From the NCBI RefSeq assembly GCF_004022485.1, contig NZ_CP034951.1, forward strand, positions 1,488,001-1,552,000: a DNA stretch of 64,000 nucleotides, written 5' to 3'. Both the position numbers and the translations under genes were made by a program. A model generated the notes under the pieces. That model was not told the origin of the DNA. It made no database searches and was given only the letters and a program-made list of their open reading frames with translations. Positions 23,440-32,336 of this stretch are shown piece after piece (within the stretch, counting starts at the first letter, position 1; every line of letters starts with the position of its first letter). The DNA is from Aequorivita sp. H23M31 (lineage in GTDB: Bacteria; Bacteroidota; Bacteroidia; Flavobacteriales; Flavobacteriaceae).

Positions 23440-24693
23440 ATGAAGATATTCAGAAGAGCAATTCTGCTGTTGTTTATTCTGGTTTCCTTTGGAGTTAACG
23501 CCCAGGGAACCATAAAGACAATGGTTTATAATATTCTGGATTTTCCTTCTGCTTGGCCGAATAATAGAGCACAAATTCTTCGGGATATTCTAAACGAGTA
23601 CCAACCGGATATTTTTATGGTATGCGAACTCCAAAGCGAATATGGTGCAAACCTCATTCTCGATATTTCTTTAAATAGCACGGGGAATAATTATAGGATG
23701 GCACCTTTTGAACCTAGCCAATCTGGAGATCCCGATCATCAACAGCTGGTTTTCTACCGAAAAGGAATTTTTACTCTAGAAAATTGGGAAGTGATCCCAA
23801 CTTCGGTGAGGGATATAAATTATTACCAACTTAAACTCAGTACCGCCGATCAAGAAACGGATCCCGTTTATTTTGAGATTTTCGTTACCCATCTTAAATC
23901 AAGCCCAGGGACCGCGAATAAACAGCTTCGGCTGGAAATGGTACAGCACTTTACAAGCAAGCTTCAGACCATGGATCCACATTCCTATGTGCTTTTTGCC
24001 GGCGATTTAAATCTCTACACCCACACTGAACCTGCTTATCAGGAACTTTTTAATGTTTCCAACAATATTGTAATGGCCGATCCTCTAGATCGTCCCGGCA
24101 GTTGGCATGACAATCCAGAATTTCAGGATATCCATTCGCAAAGTACACGGATAAGCTCTGGCCCCTTTGGCGCTGGAGCGGGCGGCGGATTGGATGACAG
24201 ATTTGATTTTATTCTGATTTCCCAAAACATGCTGTCCGATCCAAAACTGAAATATATTCCCGAAACCTACAAATCCTTCGGAAATAATGGGAACTGTTTT
24301 GATAATAGCATAAACAGTCCCGATTGCGATGGAGATTTCGGTCAGACTTTGCGGAACAACCTCTACAATATGAGCGATCATCTGCCCATTGTTATGGATG
24401 TAGAAACCAACAAAGAAATAGTTTTGAGTGGGGAGGATTTCGCTCTAGATAAAAGTATCATCCTGGAATCCACTATTGTCGTTGAAAAATTAAATTTTCG
24501 TTTGGGTTCAAATGTTTCTGAAAAAATTACGTTTCAAATATATAATACGATTGGTCAACGGTTAATGGAGCAAAATTCCGAAAACCATCAATATTTCTCT
24601 ATTGATATTAGTCAACTGTCCAATGGTATTTATTATATAAAATCGAATCTTCCAAATGCACCCGCAATCAAATTTCTCAAGACTACTTGGTAA
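23440..24693 (+). CDS. Secreted endonuclease/exonuclease/phosphatase-fold protein with T9SS sorting domain
   Basis: A 417-residue exported protein: Sec signal (ILLLFILVSFGVNAQ), an EEP-fold domain (about 25-320) with MVYNILDF, MVCELQSE (metal-binding Glu), a FAGDLNLY Asp/Asn catalytic site, the FDFILIS strand and the terminal SDHLPIV Asp-His pair, then a C-terminal T9SS type A sorting domain (FQIYNTIGQRLMEQ, IDISQLSNGIYYIK). It is probably an extracellular or surface nuclease or phosphodiesterase, useful for DNA or phosphate scavenging. The stop overlaps the likely TTG start of the next gene. Confidence 0.85.
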   Translation: MKIFRRAILLLFILVSFGVNAQGTIKTMVYNILDFPSAWPNNRAQILRDILNEYQPDIFMVCELQSEYGANLILDISLNSTGNNYRMAPFEPSQSGDPDHQQLVFYRKGIFTLENWEVIPTSVRDINYYQLKLSTADQETDPVYFEIFVTHLKSSPGTANKQLRLEMVQHFTSKLQTMDPHSYVLFAGDLNLYTHTEPAYQELFNVSNNIVMADPLDRPGSWHDNPEFQDIHSQSTRISSGPFGAGAGGGLDDRFDFILISQNMLSDPKLKYIPETYKSFGNNGNCFDNSINSPDCDGDFGQTLRNNLYNMSDHLPIVMDVETNKEIVLSGEDFALDKSIILESTIVVEKLNFRLGSNVSEKITFQIYNTIGQRLMEQNSENHQYFSIDISQLSNGIYYIKSNLPNAPAIKFLKTTW

Positions 24694-27509
24694 TTAGATA
24701 TTTAATTTTCTTGACTTTTTTTTGTTGGACGCTCTCCGGTACGGCGCAACATACCCTCTCCATTGATGCCACTTTGGATCCAATAAAGAAGACTATTTCA
24801 ATTAAACAAAGAATCACCTATCTCAACACTTCTAAGGACACTTTAAACGAAATATTTTTATTTGACTGGGGGAATAGTTTTTCATCAAAAACGACTCCGC
24901 TAGCCAAACGTTTTGCGGAGAATTATGATAGTTCCTTTCATTTTGAGAAAGATAAGGACCGTGGAAGAACCGATATCGAGAAAATTTTTTCTGAATCGCA
25001 GACTCCCCTACAATGGCAACGAGGAGAACAAGTGGATATTCTGAGAATTATTCCAAACTCACCCGTTTTACCTGGTTCGAGCTATACTTTCAATCTTGAA
25101 TATACCGTAAAAATACCCGATGATAAATTTACACGTTTTGGCGTAAGCAAAGACAACGATTACAAACTGCGATACTGGTATATTTCGCCAGCGGTATATG
25201 ATGGCGAATGGCACGTTTATAGCAACAAGAATATTGACGATTTATATCTTACTCCTTCAGAATTTTCCATTGCATTCCATTATCCAAGTATTTATACCCT
25301 TACTTCTGATCTGGACCTGGTTTCCGAAAATTTTATCAATGGAAACAAAAACATTAAGACCACAACACTCTTTGGGAAAGACCGTATGAGTGCCGATATT
25401 TTTATTGAAAAGAACCCAACTTTTGAAACTGTGGAAACCGATAAAATAAATGTGGTTTCCAACTTGCAGACCCGAAGAGTAAATCCATTGTTGCAGGCAG
25501 TTATCACTGATAGGGTCGTCCATTTCTTAAATTCGAAGTTAGGACCGTACCCCTTTGATAAAATACTTTTGAGTGAGGCAGATTACAAAAATAATCCGGT
25601 GTACGGACTTAACCAACTGCCACGGTTTATCAGTCCATTCCCAGATGGTTTTGAGCGCGACATAGAAGAACTAAAAACTATTTCGCGTCAATATATAAAC
25701 AATACGCTTATTCTTGATCCGAGAAAGGACTATTGGTTACAAGATGCCTTGCAAATTTATTTGATGATGGAATATGTGAATACATATTATCCGAAAATGA
25801 AGATTATAGGCAATTTGAGCGATTGGTGGGTAATTAGGTGGTCGCACGTGGCAGATGTAGAGTTTAACGATCAATATTCAATTCTATATCAGAATATGGC
25901 GAGGCAAAATATCCATCAGTCTCTTACGATGGAAAAGGACTCCTTACTTAAGTTCAACAAAAATATAGCCAATGGTTATTACGGTGGAAGCGGACTTAGA
26001 TATTTGAATGAGTTTCTGGGCGATGATGTGGTGGACCGGAGCATAAAAGAGTTTTATTCCGAAAACAAGCTGAAACCGGTAAAATCCTCGGAATTTGAAA
26101 AAGTTGTATCAAAAAATACTACCCTTCCTGTAAATTGGTTTTTTGAAGACTTTGTCGATACTCGCAGCACAATAGATTTCAAAATAAAAAAGGTCGAAAA
26201 GCTCGGAGATTCCCTAAAAGTATTTATTCGGAATAAACGAAATACCCAGCTACCCGTTTCTCTGTATGGACTTAATAAAAAGCAAGTAGTATTCAAGACC
26301 TGGACAGAACCCATAGACAGCATAACTTCCATTACAATCCCTTCCAAGGATATTAGAAAGTTAGCCCTCAATTATGAAGGGGAAATTCCGGAATACGACC
26401 GTAAAAATAATTTTAAAAACCTTAAGGGTCTACTGAATAAACCTATTCAATTTAGACTCTTTCGCGACATGGAAGACCCAAATTATACCCAGGTGTTTTT
26501 TATGCCCATTTTCCAATATAATCTCTACGACGGAATTTCGGCTGGAGTACGATTAAACAATAGAACCCTCCTTCCTACACCCCTTAGTTATAGTGTTTCC
26601 CCTCAATATGCGGCGCGTTCAAATAGTATAGTGGGCAGTGCTTCTATCAGGTACACTCAAGATATGGATGAAGATAATCTGTATGCAATGCGCTATGGCT
26701 TTGCGGGAAGTTACAACTCCTATGATAAAGGTCTTTTTTATAGACGTTTTTCTCCCTATATCACCTTCTTGTTTCGGAATCCCGATCTCAGAAATAACAA
26801 AAGACAATATTTAAACCTGCGAACGGTAAATGTGCATCGCGATGACGATCCAACCGATACAAAACAAGAACCCAATTATGATGTTTTCAATATTCAGTAT
26901 ATATACTCCAACTCCAACCTTATAAATTTCTTCCAGGCCTCGGGAGATTACCAAATATCCTCGAAATTCAGTAAGGTATCCGTAGATTTGGAATATCGCA
27001 GACTATTCCTAAACAACCGTCAACTCAACCTGCGTTTCTATGCAGGTATGTTTCTCTTTAACGACACACGCGATGACGAAGATTATTTCAGTTTCGCTCT
27101 AGACCGTGCCGTTGATTATATGTTTGATTATAATTATTATGGGAGAAGTGAAAGCTCAGGACTTTTTAGCCAACAGCTGATTATTGCTGAAGGAGGATTT
27201 AAATCACAATTACAACCAGCTTTCGCCAACAGTTGGATAACAACAATAAATGCCAACACGAATATTTGGAGATGGATTTATGCTTATGGCGACGTGGGCC
27301 TAGTCCATAATCATAATGAAGGAGTTTCTGCGGTTTTTGACAGTGGAATTCGCTTAAGCCTGGTAGCAGATTATTTTGAACTCTATTTTCCCGTATACTC
27401 CAACCTCGGTTTTGAACCAGGCTTACCCCATTATGATGAGAGAATAAGGTTTATAGTCACTTTAAGTCCGAAAACCTTGATGGGATTGTTTACGCGGAAG
27501 TGGTATTAG
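24687..27509 (+). CDS. Degenerate M1-peptidase-like domain fused to an outer-membrane beta barrel
   Basis: A 940-residue protein with an N-terminal signal (YLIFLTFFCWTLSGTAQ), an aminopeptidase-N-like beta domain (about 25-230) and an M1-like helical domain (about 250-500). The zinc site is lost: where HExxH is expected there is ISRQYINN (residues 332-339), the second Glu helix reads YWLQDALQIYL (349-359), and the GAMEN-like loop is VYGLNQLP. From about residue 580 the sequence becomes amphipathic strands with aromatic ends (GLFYRRFSPYITFLFRNP, QLNLRFYAGMFLFND, DYFELYFPVYSN) typical of a barrel. A TTG at 24687 is the only start that keeps the signal; it overlaps the previous stop. Confidence 0.7.
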   Translation: MVIRYLIFLTFFCWTLSGTAQHTLSIDATLDPIKKTISIKQRITYLNTSKDTLNEIFLFDWGNSFSSKTTPLAKRFAENYDSSFHFEKDKDRGRTDIEKIFSESQTPLQWQRGEQVDILRIIPNSPVLPGSSYTFNLEYTVKIPDDKFTRFGVSKDNDYKLRYWYISPAVYDGEWHVYSNKNIDDLYLTPSEFSIAFHYPSIYTLTSDLDLVSENFINGNKNIKTTTLFGKDRMSADIFIEKNPTFETVETDKINVVSNLQTRRVNPLLQAVITDRVVHFLNSKLGPYPFDKILLSEADYKNNPVYGLNQLPRFISPFPDGFERDIEELKTISRQYINNTLILDPRKDYWLQDALQIYLMMEYVNTYYPKMKIIGNLSDWWVIRWSHVADVEFNDQYSILYQNMARQNIHQSLTMEKDSLLKFNKNIANGYYGGSGLRYLNEFLGDDVVDRSIKEFYSENKLKPVKSSEFEKVVSKNTTLPVNWFFEDFVDTRSTIDFKIKKVEKLGDSLKVFIRNKRNTQLPVSLYGLNKKQVVFKTWTEPIDSITSITIPSKDIRKLALNYEGEIPEYDRKNNFKNLKGLLNKPIQFRLFRDMEDPNYTQVFFMPIFQYNLYDGISAGVRLNNRTLLPTPLSYSVSPQYAARSNSIVGSASIRYTQDMDEDNLYAMRYGFAGSYNSYDKGLFYRRFSPYITFLFRNPDLRNNKRQYLNLRTVNVHRDDDPTDTKQEPNYDVFNIQYIYSNSNLINFFQASGDYQISSKFSKVSVDLEYRRLFLNNRQLNLRFYAGMFLFNDTRDDEDYFSFALDRAVDYMFDYNYYGRSESSGLFSQQLIIAEGGFKSQLQPAFANSWITTINANTNIWRWIYAYGDVGLVHNHNEGVSAVFDSGIRLSLVADYFELYFPVYSNLGFEPGLPHYDERIRFIVTLSPKTLMGLFTRKWY

Positions 27510-27543
27510 GGAGGGCAAACGATCCCGATAGCTTCGGGAGAAA

Positions 27544-27600
27544 TCAAAATTGAAAATTCAGAATTCAGAATTCAGAATTCAGAATTGAAAATTCATAATT
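27544..27600 (+). repeat. Short tandem repeats ATTCAGA after the barrel gene
   Basis: About five 7-nt ATTCAGA/ATTGAAA units follow the barrel gene. Together with the ATTCATA array at 27726-27811 and the CTCTAAAGGGGA element between them, they make up the whole 309-nt gap; no gene is visible in it. Confidence 0.8.
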
Positions 27601-27607
27601 AAAAAAA

Positions 27608-27715
27608 TCCCCCCGCCCTAAAGGGAGCTAAAGAGAGTTTCAATTTTAAATATATTTACAATTTTTATACTCCCCTTTAGAGCTTGTCCCAAACTTGCTT
27701 CGGGAGATCAGGGGG
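27608..27715 (-). repeat. REP-like element (CTCTAAAGGGGA family)
   Basis: On the minus strand this segment reads CTCTAAAGGGGAG (from 27682) followed by TATAAAAATTGTAAATAT. The same phrase, CTCTAAAGGGGAAGATAAAAAT, occurs at 45489-45510. It is flanked by related CCCTAAAGGGAG and GGGGG sequences, suggesting an imperfect inverted repeat. Confidence 0.55.
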
Positions 27716-27725
27716 TTTAACGGAA

Positions 27726-27811
27726 ATTCATAATTCATAATTCATAATTCATAATTCATAATTCATAATTCATAATTCATAATTCATAATTCATAATTCA
27801 TAATTCATAAT
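27726..27811 (+). repeat. About twelve 7-nt ATTCATA units before a small membrane-protein gene
   Basis: An almost perfect run of ATTCATA units ends 8 nt before the ATG at 27819, so it occupies the leader or promoter of that gene. Unit number could change by slippage. Confidence 0.9.
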
Positions 27812-27818
27812 TAAAAAA

Positions 27819-28037
27819 ATGCAACTATTAAACAACTGGCGAATTGTCGTTCTTCTCTGCTTAACCTTAGGTCTGGCGCCCTTTTTCCCCGAACCGCATA
27901 TCTGGGGAAAGATTAAATGGATAGCAGGTGGTGCGGTGGGCATGAAAGCGGCTGATTGGTTTGATGTGCTGTTGCATGGATTTCCATTTCTGTTGCTACT
28001 ACGACTTTTGATTCGAAAGATCTTAAAATCAAAATGA
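27819..28037 (+). CDS. Small membrane protein, intact copy
   Basis: A 72-residue protein with two hydrophobic segments (WRIVVLLCLTLGLAPFF and FPFLLLLRLLIRKIL) separated by a conserved-looking WGKIKWIAGGAVGMKAADWF loop. I recall RND-efflux-associated or hypothetical small membrane proteins with this KAADWFDVLLHG phrase in Flavobacteria, without a known function. A truncated second copy with the same phrase lies at 28763-28927, on the other side of a broken DUF1016 gene, so the gene was duplicated here. The upstream ATTCATA array may affect its expression. Confidence 0.65.
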   Translation: MQLLNNWRIVVLLCLTLGLAPFFPEPHIWGKIKWIAGGAVGMKAADWFDVLLHGFPFLLLLRLLIRKILKSK

Positions 28038-28067
28038 TCTTAATTCATTTTGAATAGTCTCATCAGG

Positions 28068-28549
28068 TTATTTACTGATGGCCGTCCTTTTATATAGCAT
28101 GGAATCTATTCGTTGTCTAAAAGTTCGAACGCTCCATTTTTCCAATTTGCACATTTTCATGTAAAATGATCTTTTTAATGGGTCTTCAATTGGTAGCAGC
28201 ATTTTTAATGAGACCAACTTAATTGTCGCCACAGTGTAGCGACAATCTCCTTTGTTGGAAAAATTTCAGCAAATTGCATTATTCTTCAAATGTTTTTTTC
28301 TGAAAATGAATTACCGTATTCTTGGGTTAATTGGGCAGACAGTGTAGAGACAATCTGCTTACCATACTCCGCTCTTTTGTTTTCTAAAACTTCCTGATTA
28401 ATGCGTTTGCCTATACTCCAATACAATTGAATCATGCTTGCATTTACAGCTACCGCAACTTCCTGTTTGCCCTGGTCAATTAATGTTTTTATCTCCAAAA
28501 CAAAAGTTGGAGCAGCGTTTGGGCGTTTTGGAAAAGAATCTTTACCCAT
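28068..28549 (-). pseudogene. Broken DUF1016 (YhcG-like PD-(D/E)XK) nuclease gene
   Basis: From the ATG at 28549 the first 87 residues are intact and match the DUF1016 N-terminus (VNASMIQLYWSIGKRINQEV, GKQIVSTLSAQLTQEYG). The frame then stops at 28286. The continuation is readable in shifted frames: FAEIFPTKEIVATLWRQLSW, then PIEDPLKRSFYMKMCKLEKW and SVRTFRQRIDSMLYKRTAIS, ending at TAA 28068-28070. A full protein is about 340 residues, with the nuclease domain at the C-terminus; that part is absent. At least two frameshifts and a large deletion make it a pseudogene. The family is often found with restriction and defence loci. Confidence 0.85.
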
Positions 28550-28762
28550 TTTCTATATTACTTTCAATAATTACTTTATTAAGCCAGTATAATTAATATT
28601 CAATTTTGAACGCAGTGGGTTCGAAATTTGGAAAGTGGTGTAAAGCTGGCTTTGGAATGCATCTTTAATGGCGTGTTTAAGTACCTAATTTAGCAAATAA
28701 AAACCGAATTGAAAATCCTCAAGGATCTTTGTAAATAGGCGAGAACAAGCCATTCATTATAG

Positions 28763-28927
28763 GACACGGTGTTATGGGCTGGTTATTTTTTTAAATTCCC
28801 TATTCAGATAAAAATTATGGCCGCTGGAATGAAAGCCGCGGATTGGTTTAAAGTGCTGCTGCACGGGTTTCAATTTCTGTTGCTTCCTCGCCTATTGGTA
28901 CGCGAGTTTATTAGATCAAAAAGATAA
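28763..28927 (+). pseudogene. Truncated second copy of the small membrane-protein gene
   Basis: From the ATG at 28817 the frame gives GMKAADWFKVLLHGFQFLLL and ends at TAA 28925-28927, aligning with the second half of the gene at 27819 (GMKAADWFDVLLHGFPFLLL). Upstream in frame, GYFFKFPIQIKIMAAG still resembles the loop, but the first membrane helix is gone and a TAG lies at 28760. A GTG at 28769 could start a 52-residue remnant. It is best treated as a decayed duplicate. Confidence 0.75.
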
Positions 28928-29128
28928 TTTCTCATTTTAAAATTTATTGTTATTTGATTATGAAATCATTAGTTTATTTTCCTAAATTTGATAGGATCCT
29001 TCTTAAAAACAATAGGATTTGAAAATGGCCAAGAAAAGGATTGGCTTATCCAACGTCGGGTATATAAAGTGAAAACCGACACCAAACAAAAGAGTAGCAA
29101 GAATGTGTACTGTCTAAAAAATTTTATC

Positions 29129-29509
29129 ATGAAAACTTATCTCAAATTGTTGTTTTTCACATTTGTTGTCGTATCTGGCCTTAATGCTTGCTCTTCAGAT
29201 ACCAGTGCGGATATTCCAATAGAAAAACAACTTTCGGATCTTTTCCAAAAATCCAATTTGGAAACGAATGTTATTGTCATAAGCAGTTTAAAAGACAATA
29301 AAATTGAATACACTCTTCACGATGGTTGGGAATTTGCCTGGAACAACACCCAAAATAAGCCCGGCGACACGGTGTGCAAAGGAAGTGGTCTTTCAATTGG
29401 CAAATGTTTTAAGGAATTCGACGATAGTGGTAAGTGCTGTATAGTTTATAAAGTGGGAGATAAATATTATGCTCAAGAAACGGTCTGTCCTCTCTCCACA
29501 GAATTATAA
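29129..29509 (+). CDS. Small cysteine-rich lipoprotein
   Basis: The ATG at 29129 opens a 126-residue lipoprotein with a clear signal and lipobox (LLFFTFVVVSGLNAC, Cys21). The mature part is a small domain with KDNKIEYTLHDGWEFAW and a Cys-rich tail (VCKGSGLSIGKCFKEF, KCCIVYK, ETVCPLS). I do not recognise the family. The open frame extends 47 codons further up to 28988, but that part lacks any signal-like or conserved look, and the lipobox requires the internal start. A strong terminator follows. Confidence 0.65.
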   Translation: MKTYLKLLFFTFVVVSGLNACSSDTSADIPIEKQLSDLFQKSNLETNVIVISSLKDNKIEYTLHDGWEFAWNNTQNKPGDTVCKGSGLSIGKCFKEFDDSGKCCIVYKVGDKYYAQETVCPLSTEL

Positions 29510-29529
29510 CTTTTGTTTTTTTTTCAAAG

Positions 29530-29565
29530 AAACCGCTGAATCAATTGTTAATTGACGGTTTTTTT
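29530..29565 (+). terminator. Intrinsic terminator after the lipoprotein gene
   Basis: AAACCG (29530-29535) pairs with CGGTTT (29556-29561), and inside it TCAATT pairs with AATTGA around a GTT loop with a CTGAA bulge. A run of T follows to 29565. Confidence 0.7.
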
Positions 29566-29625
29566 ATTTTAAAAACCTTCATCTTCCCCCATTACCATAA
29601 ATCAAGGTTTTATTCACCACTCTGC

Positions 29626-29657
29626 TTTGCGGGACACATTCAATTTCGTTATTTTTG
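29626..29657 (+). promoter_or_regulatory. Bacteroidota promoter of the 2-oxoacid dehydrogenase E1 gene
   Basis: TTTG at 29626-29629, a 20-nt spacer, and TATTTTTG at 29650-29657 match the full TTTG/N19-21/TANNTTTG consensus. The expected start is near 29661, 17 nt before the ATG. Confidence 0.75.
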
Positions 29658-29677
29658 TAAAATCTAAAATAAAGAAA

Positions 29678-32098
29678 ATGCAGACAGACCCAGAGACCAA
29701 TACCAATGGCGAAATTTCCTTTGACGATTTTAAGGAATCCGTACTCAATGATTACAAAATCGCTGTTACCAGTAGGGAATGTAGTCTTTTAGGTCGTCGT
29801 GAAGTCCTAACCGGAAAGGCCAAATTTGGAATTTTTGGCGACGGGAAAGAAGTGCCACAGTTGGCCTGGGCGAAAGCCTTTAAAAATGGAGATTGGCGAA
29901 GTGGATATTATAGGGACCAAACCTTTATGATGGCCATTGGAAAGCTTACTATTGAGCAATTTTTTGCAGGTCTTTATGCACATACCGATATTAATTCTGA
30001 TCCCATGAGCGCCGGAAGGCAGATGGGCGGACATTTTGCTACCCATACTCTCAATGAGGATGGAAGCTGGAAAAACCTTACAGAACAGAAAAACAGTAGC
30101 TCCGATATTTCTCCTACCGCCGGACAGATGCCCCGACTTTTGGGATTGGCACAAGCCTCTAAAATATTTAGGCAAGTAAAGGGAATTGAGGACAAAACAA
30201 ATTTCTCCATTAATGGTAATGAAGTTGCCTGGGGAACTATCGGAAACGCCAGTACCAGTGAAGGTCTTTTTTGGGAAACCATAAATGCCGCCGGTGTACT
30301 TCAAGTTCCCATGGTAGTAAGTGTTTGGGATGATGAATACGGAATTTCCGTTCACGCTAAATATCAGACCACCAAAGAAAATATTTCGGAAATACTCAAA
30401 GGTTTTCAACGGAATGAGGATGAAAAAGGCTTCGAAATTATCCGTGTAAAAGGCTGGGATTACCCCGAGCTGGTAGAAGTTTACAACCGTGCCTCGCAAA
30501 TTGCCCGTGAAGAACACGTGCCCGTACTTATCCACGTCCAAGAATTGACCCAACCCCAAGGTCACAGTACCAGTGGATCTCACGAACGTTATAAAACCAA
30601 GGAACGTTTGGAATGGGAAGTTGGCATGGACTGCAACAAAAAGATGCGCGAGTGGATGCTAAGCAATGATATTGCTACTGAGGAATCTTTAACAGAGATT
30701 GAAAAAGACATAAAGAAAAAAGTACGGGACGGCAAAACAGCTGCTTGGAACGCATTTTTGGCTCCGCAAAAACAAGAAAAAGAAGAAGCAATTTTGCTAT
30801 TAGGTAATTTAGCTGAAAATAGCTCAAATAAGGAGGAACTTGAAGATTTAAAAAACACTTTAGCCTCTGATAAAGAGCCGCTGCGAAAGGATATCCTGGC
30901 CGCAGCACGTAAGGCACTCCGCTTTGTCACTAAGGAAGATTCTCCAGAGAAAAACCAATTAAAAGATTGGATCGCAAATTACCAAGAAACTATACAACCT
31001 AAATATAGTGCCCATCTTTATTCTGAGGCCTCGGAAAATGCAAAAACGGTAAAAGAGGTTCCAGCCACTTATGCTGATGATGCAGAAGAGGTAGATGGCC
31101 GAATGGTACTCCGGGAAAACTTTGATGCCATTTTTGCGAAACATCCCGATGTCCTCATTTTTGGAGAAGATACTGGAGAAATTGGAGATGTAAACCAAGG
31201 ATTGGAAGGCCTTCAAGAAAAATACGGAAAACTAAGAGTGGCAGACTCCGGAATTAGGGAAGCTACTATTTTAGGACAAGGTATCGGTATGGCCTTACGT
31301 GGATTACGACCCATTGCAGAAATACAATATCTTGATTATGTGTTGTATTGTCTTCAGATAATGAGCGATGATCTAGCAACCTTGCGCTACCGTACCAACG
31401 GCAAACAAAAGGCTCCCCTGATAATCCGGACGCGTGGGCACAGATTGGAAGGTATTTGGCACAGTGGCTCTCCGATGGGCGGGTTGATTCATTTGTTGCG
31501 GGGTATTTATATTTTAGTACCAAGAAATATGACAAAAGCAGCTGGTTTCTACAATACCCTGCTAGAAACGGATGAGCCAGCTCTTGTAATTGAGTGTTTG
31601 AATGGTTACCGATTAAAAGAAAAAATGCCAAATAATCTTGGGGAGTTACGAACTCCGATTGGAGTAGTAGAAACCATTAAGGAAGGTTCTGATATTACCT
31701 TGGTTTCTTACGGAAGTACAATCCGCGTTGTAGAAGAGGCTGGCAAAGAACTTGAAAAGGCCGGGATTGATGTTGAAATAATCGACGTACAATCATTATT
31801 GCCTTTAGATATTGACCACAAAATGGTAGAAAGTCTGAAAAAGACAAATCGAGTTTTGGTAATTGATGAAGACGTTCCCGGAGGTGCATCTTCCTATATT
31901 CTCAACACTATTCTAGAGGAACAAGGCGGATACCGATATTTGGACAGCAAACCACAGACCTTGACTGCAAGGGCCCACCGTCCTCCTTATGGAACCGATG
32001 GGGACTATTTTAGCAAGCCTTCAGTAGATGATGTGTACGAAAAGGTTTATGAAATCATGCACGAAGCAGATCCCAAACGCTTTCCAAAATTGATTTAA
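29678..32098 (+). CDS. Single-chain 2-oxoacid dehydrogenase E1 (alpha and beta fused)
   Basis: An 806-residue fusion of the E1 alpha subunit (about 1-330, with GHFATHTLNEDG and the thiamine-binding pattern GNASTSEGLFWETINAA) and E1 beta subunit (about 480-806, with LIFGEDTGEIGDVNQGLEGL, REATILGQGIGMALRGLRPI, PALVIECLNGYR). It decarboxylates a branched-chain or other 2-oxoacid and passes the acyl group to E2. Fusion of the chains is a normal form in Bacteroidota. Start chosen at the ATG 21 nt after the promoter box; an upstream TTG-type extension to 29627 has no support. No E2/E3 gene lies beside it. Substrate is not determinable from the sequence. Confidence 0.9.
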   Translation: MQTDPETNTNGEISFDDFKESVLNDYKIAVTSRECSLLGRREVLTGKAKFGIFGDGKEVPQLAWAKAFKNGDWRSGYYRDQTFMMAIGKLTIEQFFAGLYAHTDINSDPMSAGRQMGGHFATHTLNEDGSWKNLTEQKNSSSDISPTAGQMPRLLGLAQASKIFRQVKGIEDKTNFSINGNEVAWGTIGNASTSEGLFWETINAAGVLQVPMVVSVWDDEYGISVHAKYQTTKENISEILKGFQRNEDEKGFEIIRVKGWDYPELVEVYNRASQIAREEHVPVLIHVQELTQPQGHSTSGSHERYKTKERLEWEVGMDCNKKMREWMLSNDIATEESLTEIEKDIKKKVRDGKTAAWNAFLAPQKQEKEEAILLLGNLAENSSNKEELEDLKNTLASDKEPLRKDILAAARKALRFVTKEDSPEKNQLKDWIANYQETIQPKYSAHLYSEASENAKTVKEVPATYADDAEEVDGRMVLRENFDAIFAKHPDVLIFGEDTGEIGDVNQGLEGLQEKYGKLRVADSGIREATILGQGIGMALRGLRPIAEIQYLDYVLYCLQIMSDDLATLRYRTNGKQKAPLIIRTRGHRLEGIWHSGSPMGGLIHLLRGIYILVPRNMTKAAGFYNTLLETDEPALVIECLNGYRLKEKMPNNLGELRTPIGVVETIKEGSDITLVSYGSTIRVVEEAGKELEKAGIDVEIIDVQSLLPLDIDHKMVESLKKTNRVLVIDEDVPGGASSYILNTILEEQGGYRYLDSKPQTLTARAHRPPYGTDGDYFSKPSVDDVYEKVYEIMHEADPKRFPKLI

Positions 32099-32123
32099 TG
32101 AAAAATATTTAAGCTAATAGAGT

Positions 32124-32312
32124 TTAAGAGGAGGCGTTGTCCTCCTCTTTCTTTTTAGCACTTCTAAGGTTGACCACTCCCAGCAGAACAAAGGCAATCC
32201 CTCCTATAATAGACAAAAGGGAGCCGTCTGAAATATTAATATCGTTTAATTCCCGTATTCCCATAACAATCAGTATTATGGCAACGGCAATAAGCAAATA
32301 ATTTCTGTCCAT
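32124..32312 (-). CDS. Small two-helix membrane protein
   Basis: A 62-residue protein beginning MDRNYLLIAVAIILIVMGIR, with a second helix LLSIIGGIAFVLLGVVNL and a charged end (SAKKKEEDNASS). This is a general small inner-membrane layout with no recognised family. The ATG at 32312 is chosen over an upstream TTG at 32330. It lies convergent to the E1 gene and close to the deaminase gene (24 nt), which reads the same way. Confidence 0.55.
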   Translation of the reverse strand: MDRNYLLIAVAIILIVMGIRELNDINISDGSLLSIIGGIAFVLLGVVNLRSAKKKEEDNASS

Positions 32313-32336
32313 TGTTTTTTTAGGGTCCAATTAAAA

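Noticed and set aside
28988..29128. Upstream extension of the lipoprotein frame
   Set aside because: A start here would place the lipobox internally; the Met at 29129 gives a proper signal.
30589..30930. Minus-strand frame inside the 2-oxoacid dehydrogenase gene
   Set aside because: Antisense shadow, Ser/Phe-rich, fully within a strongly supported gene.
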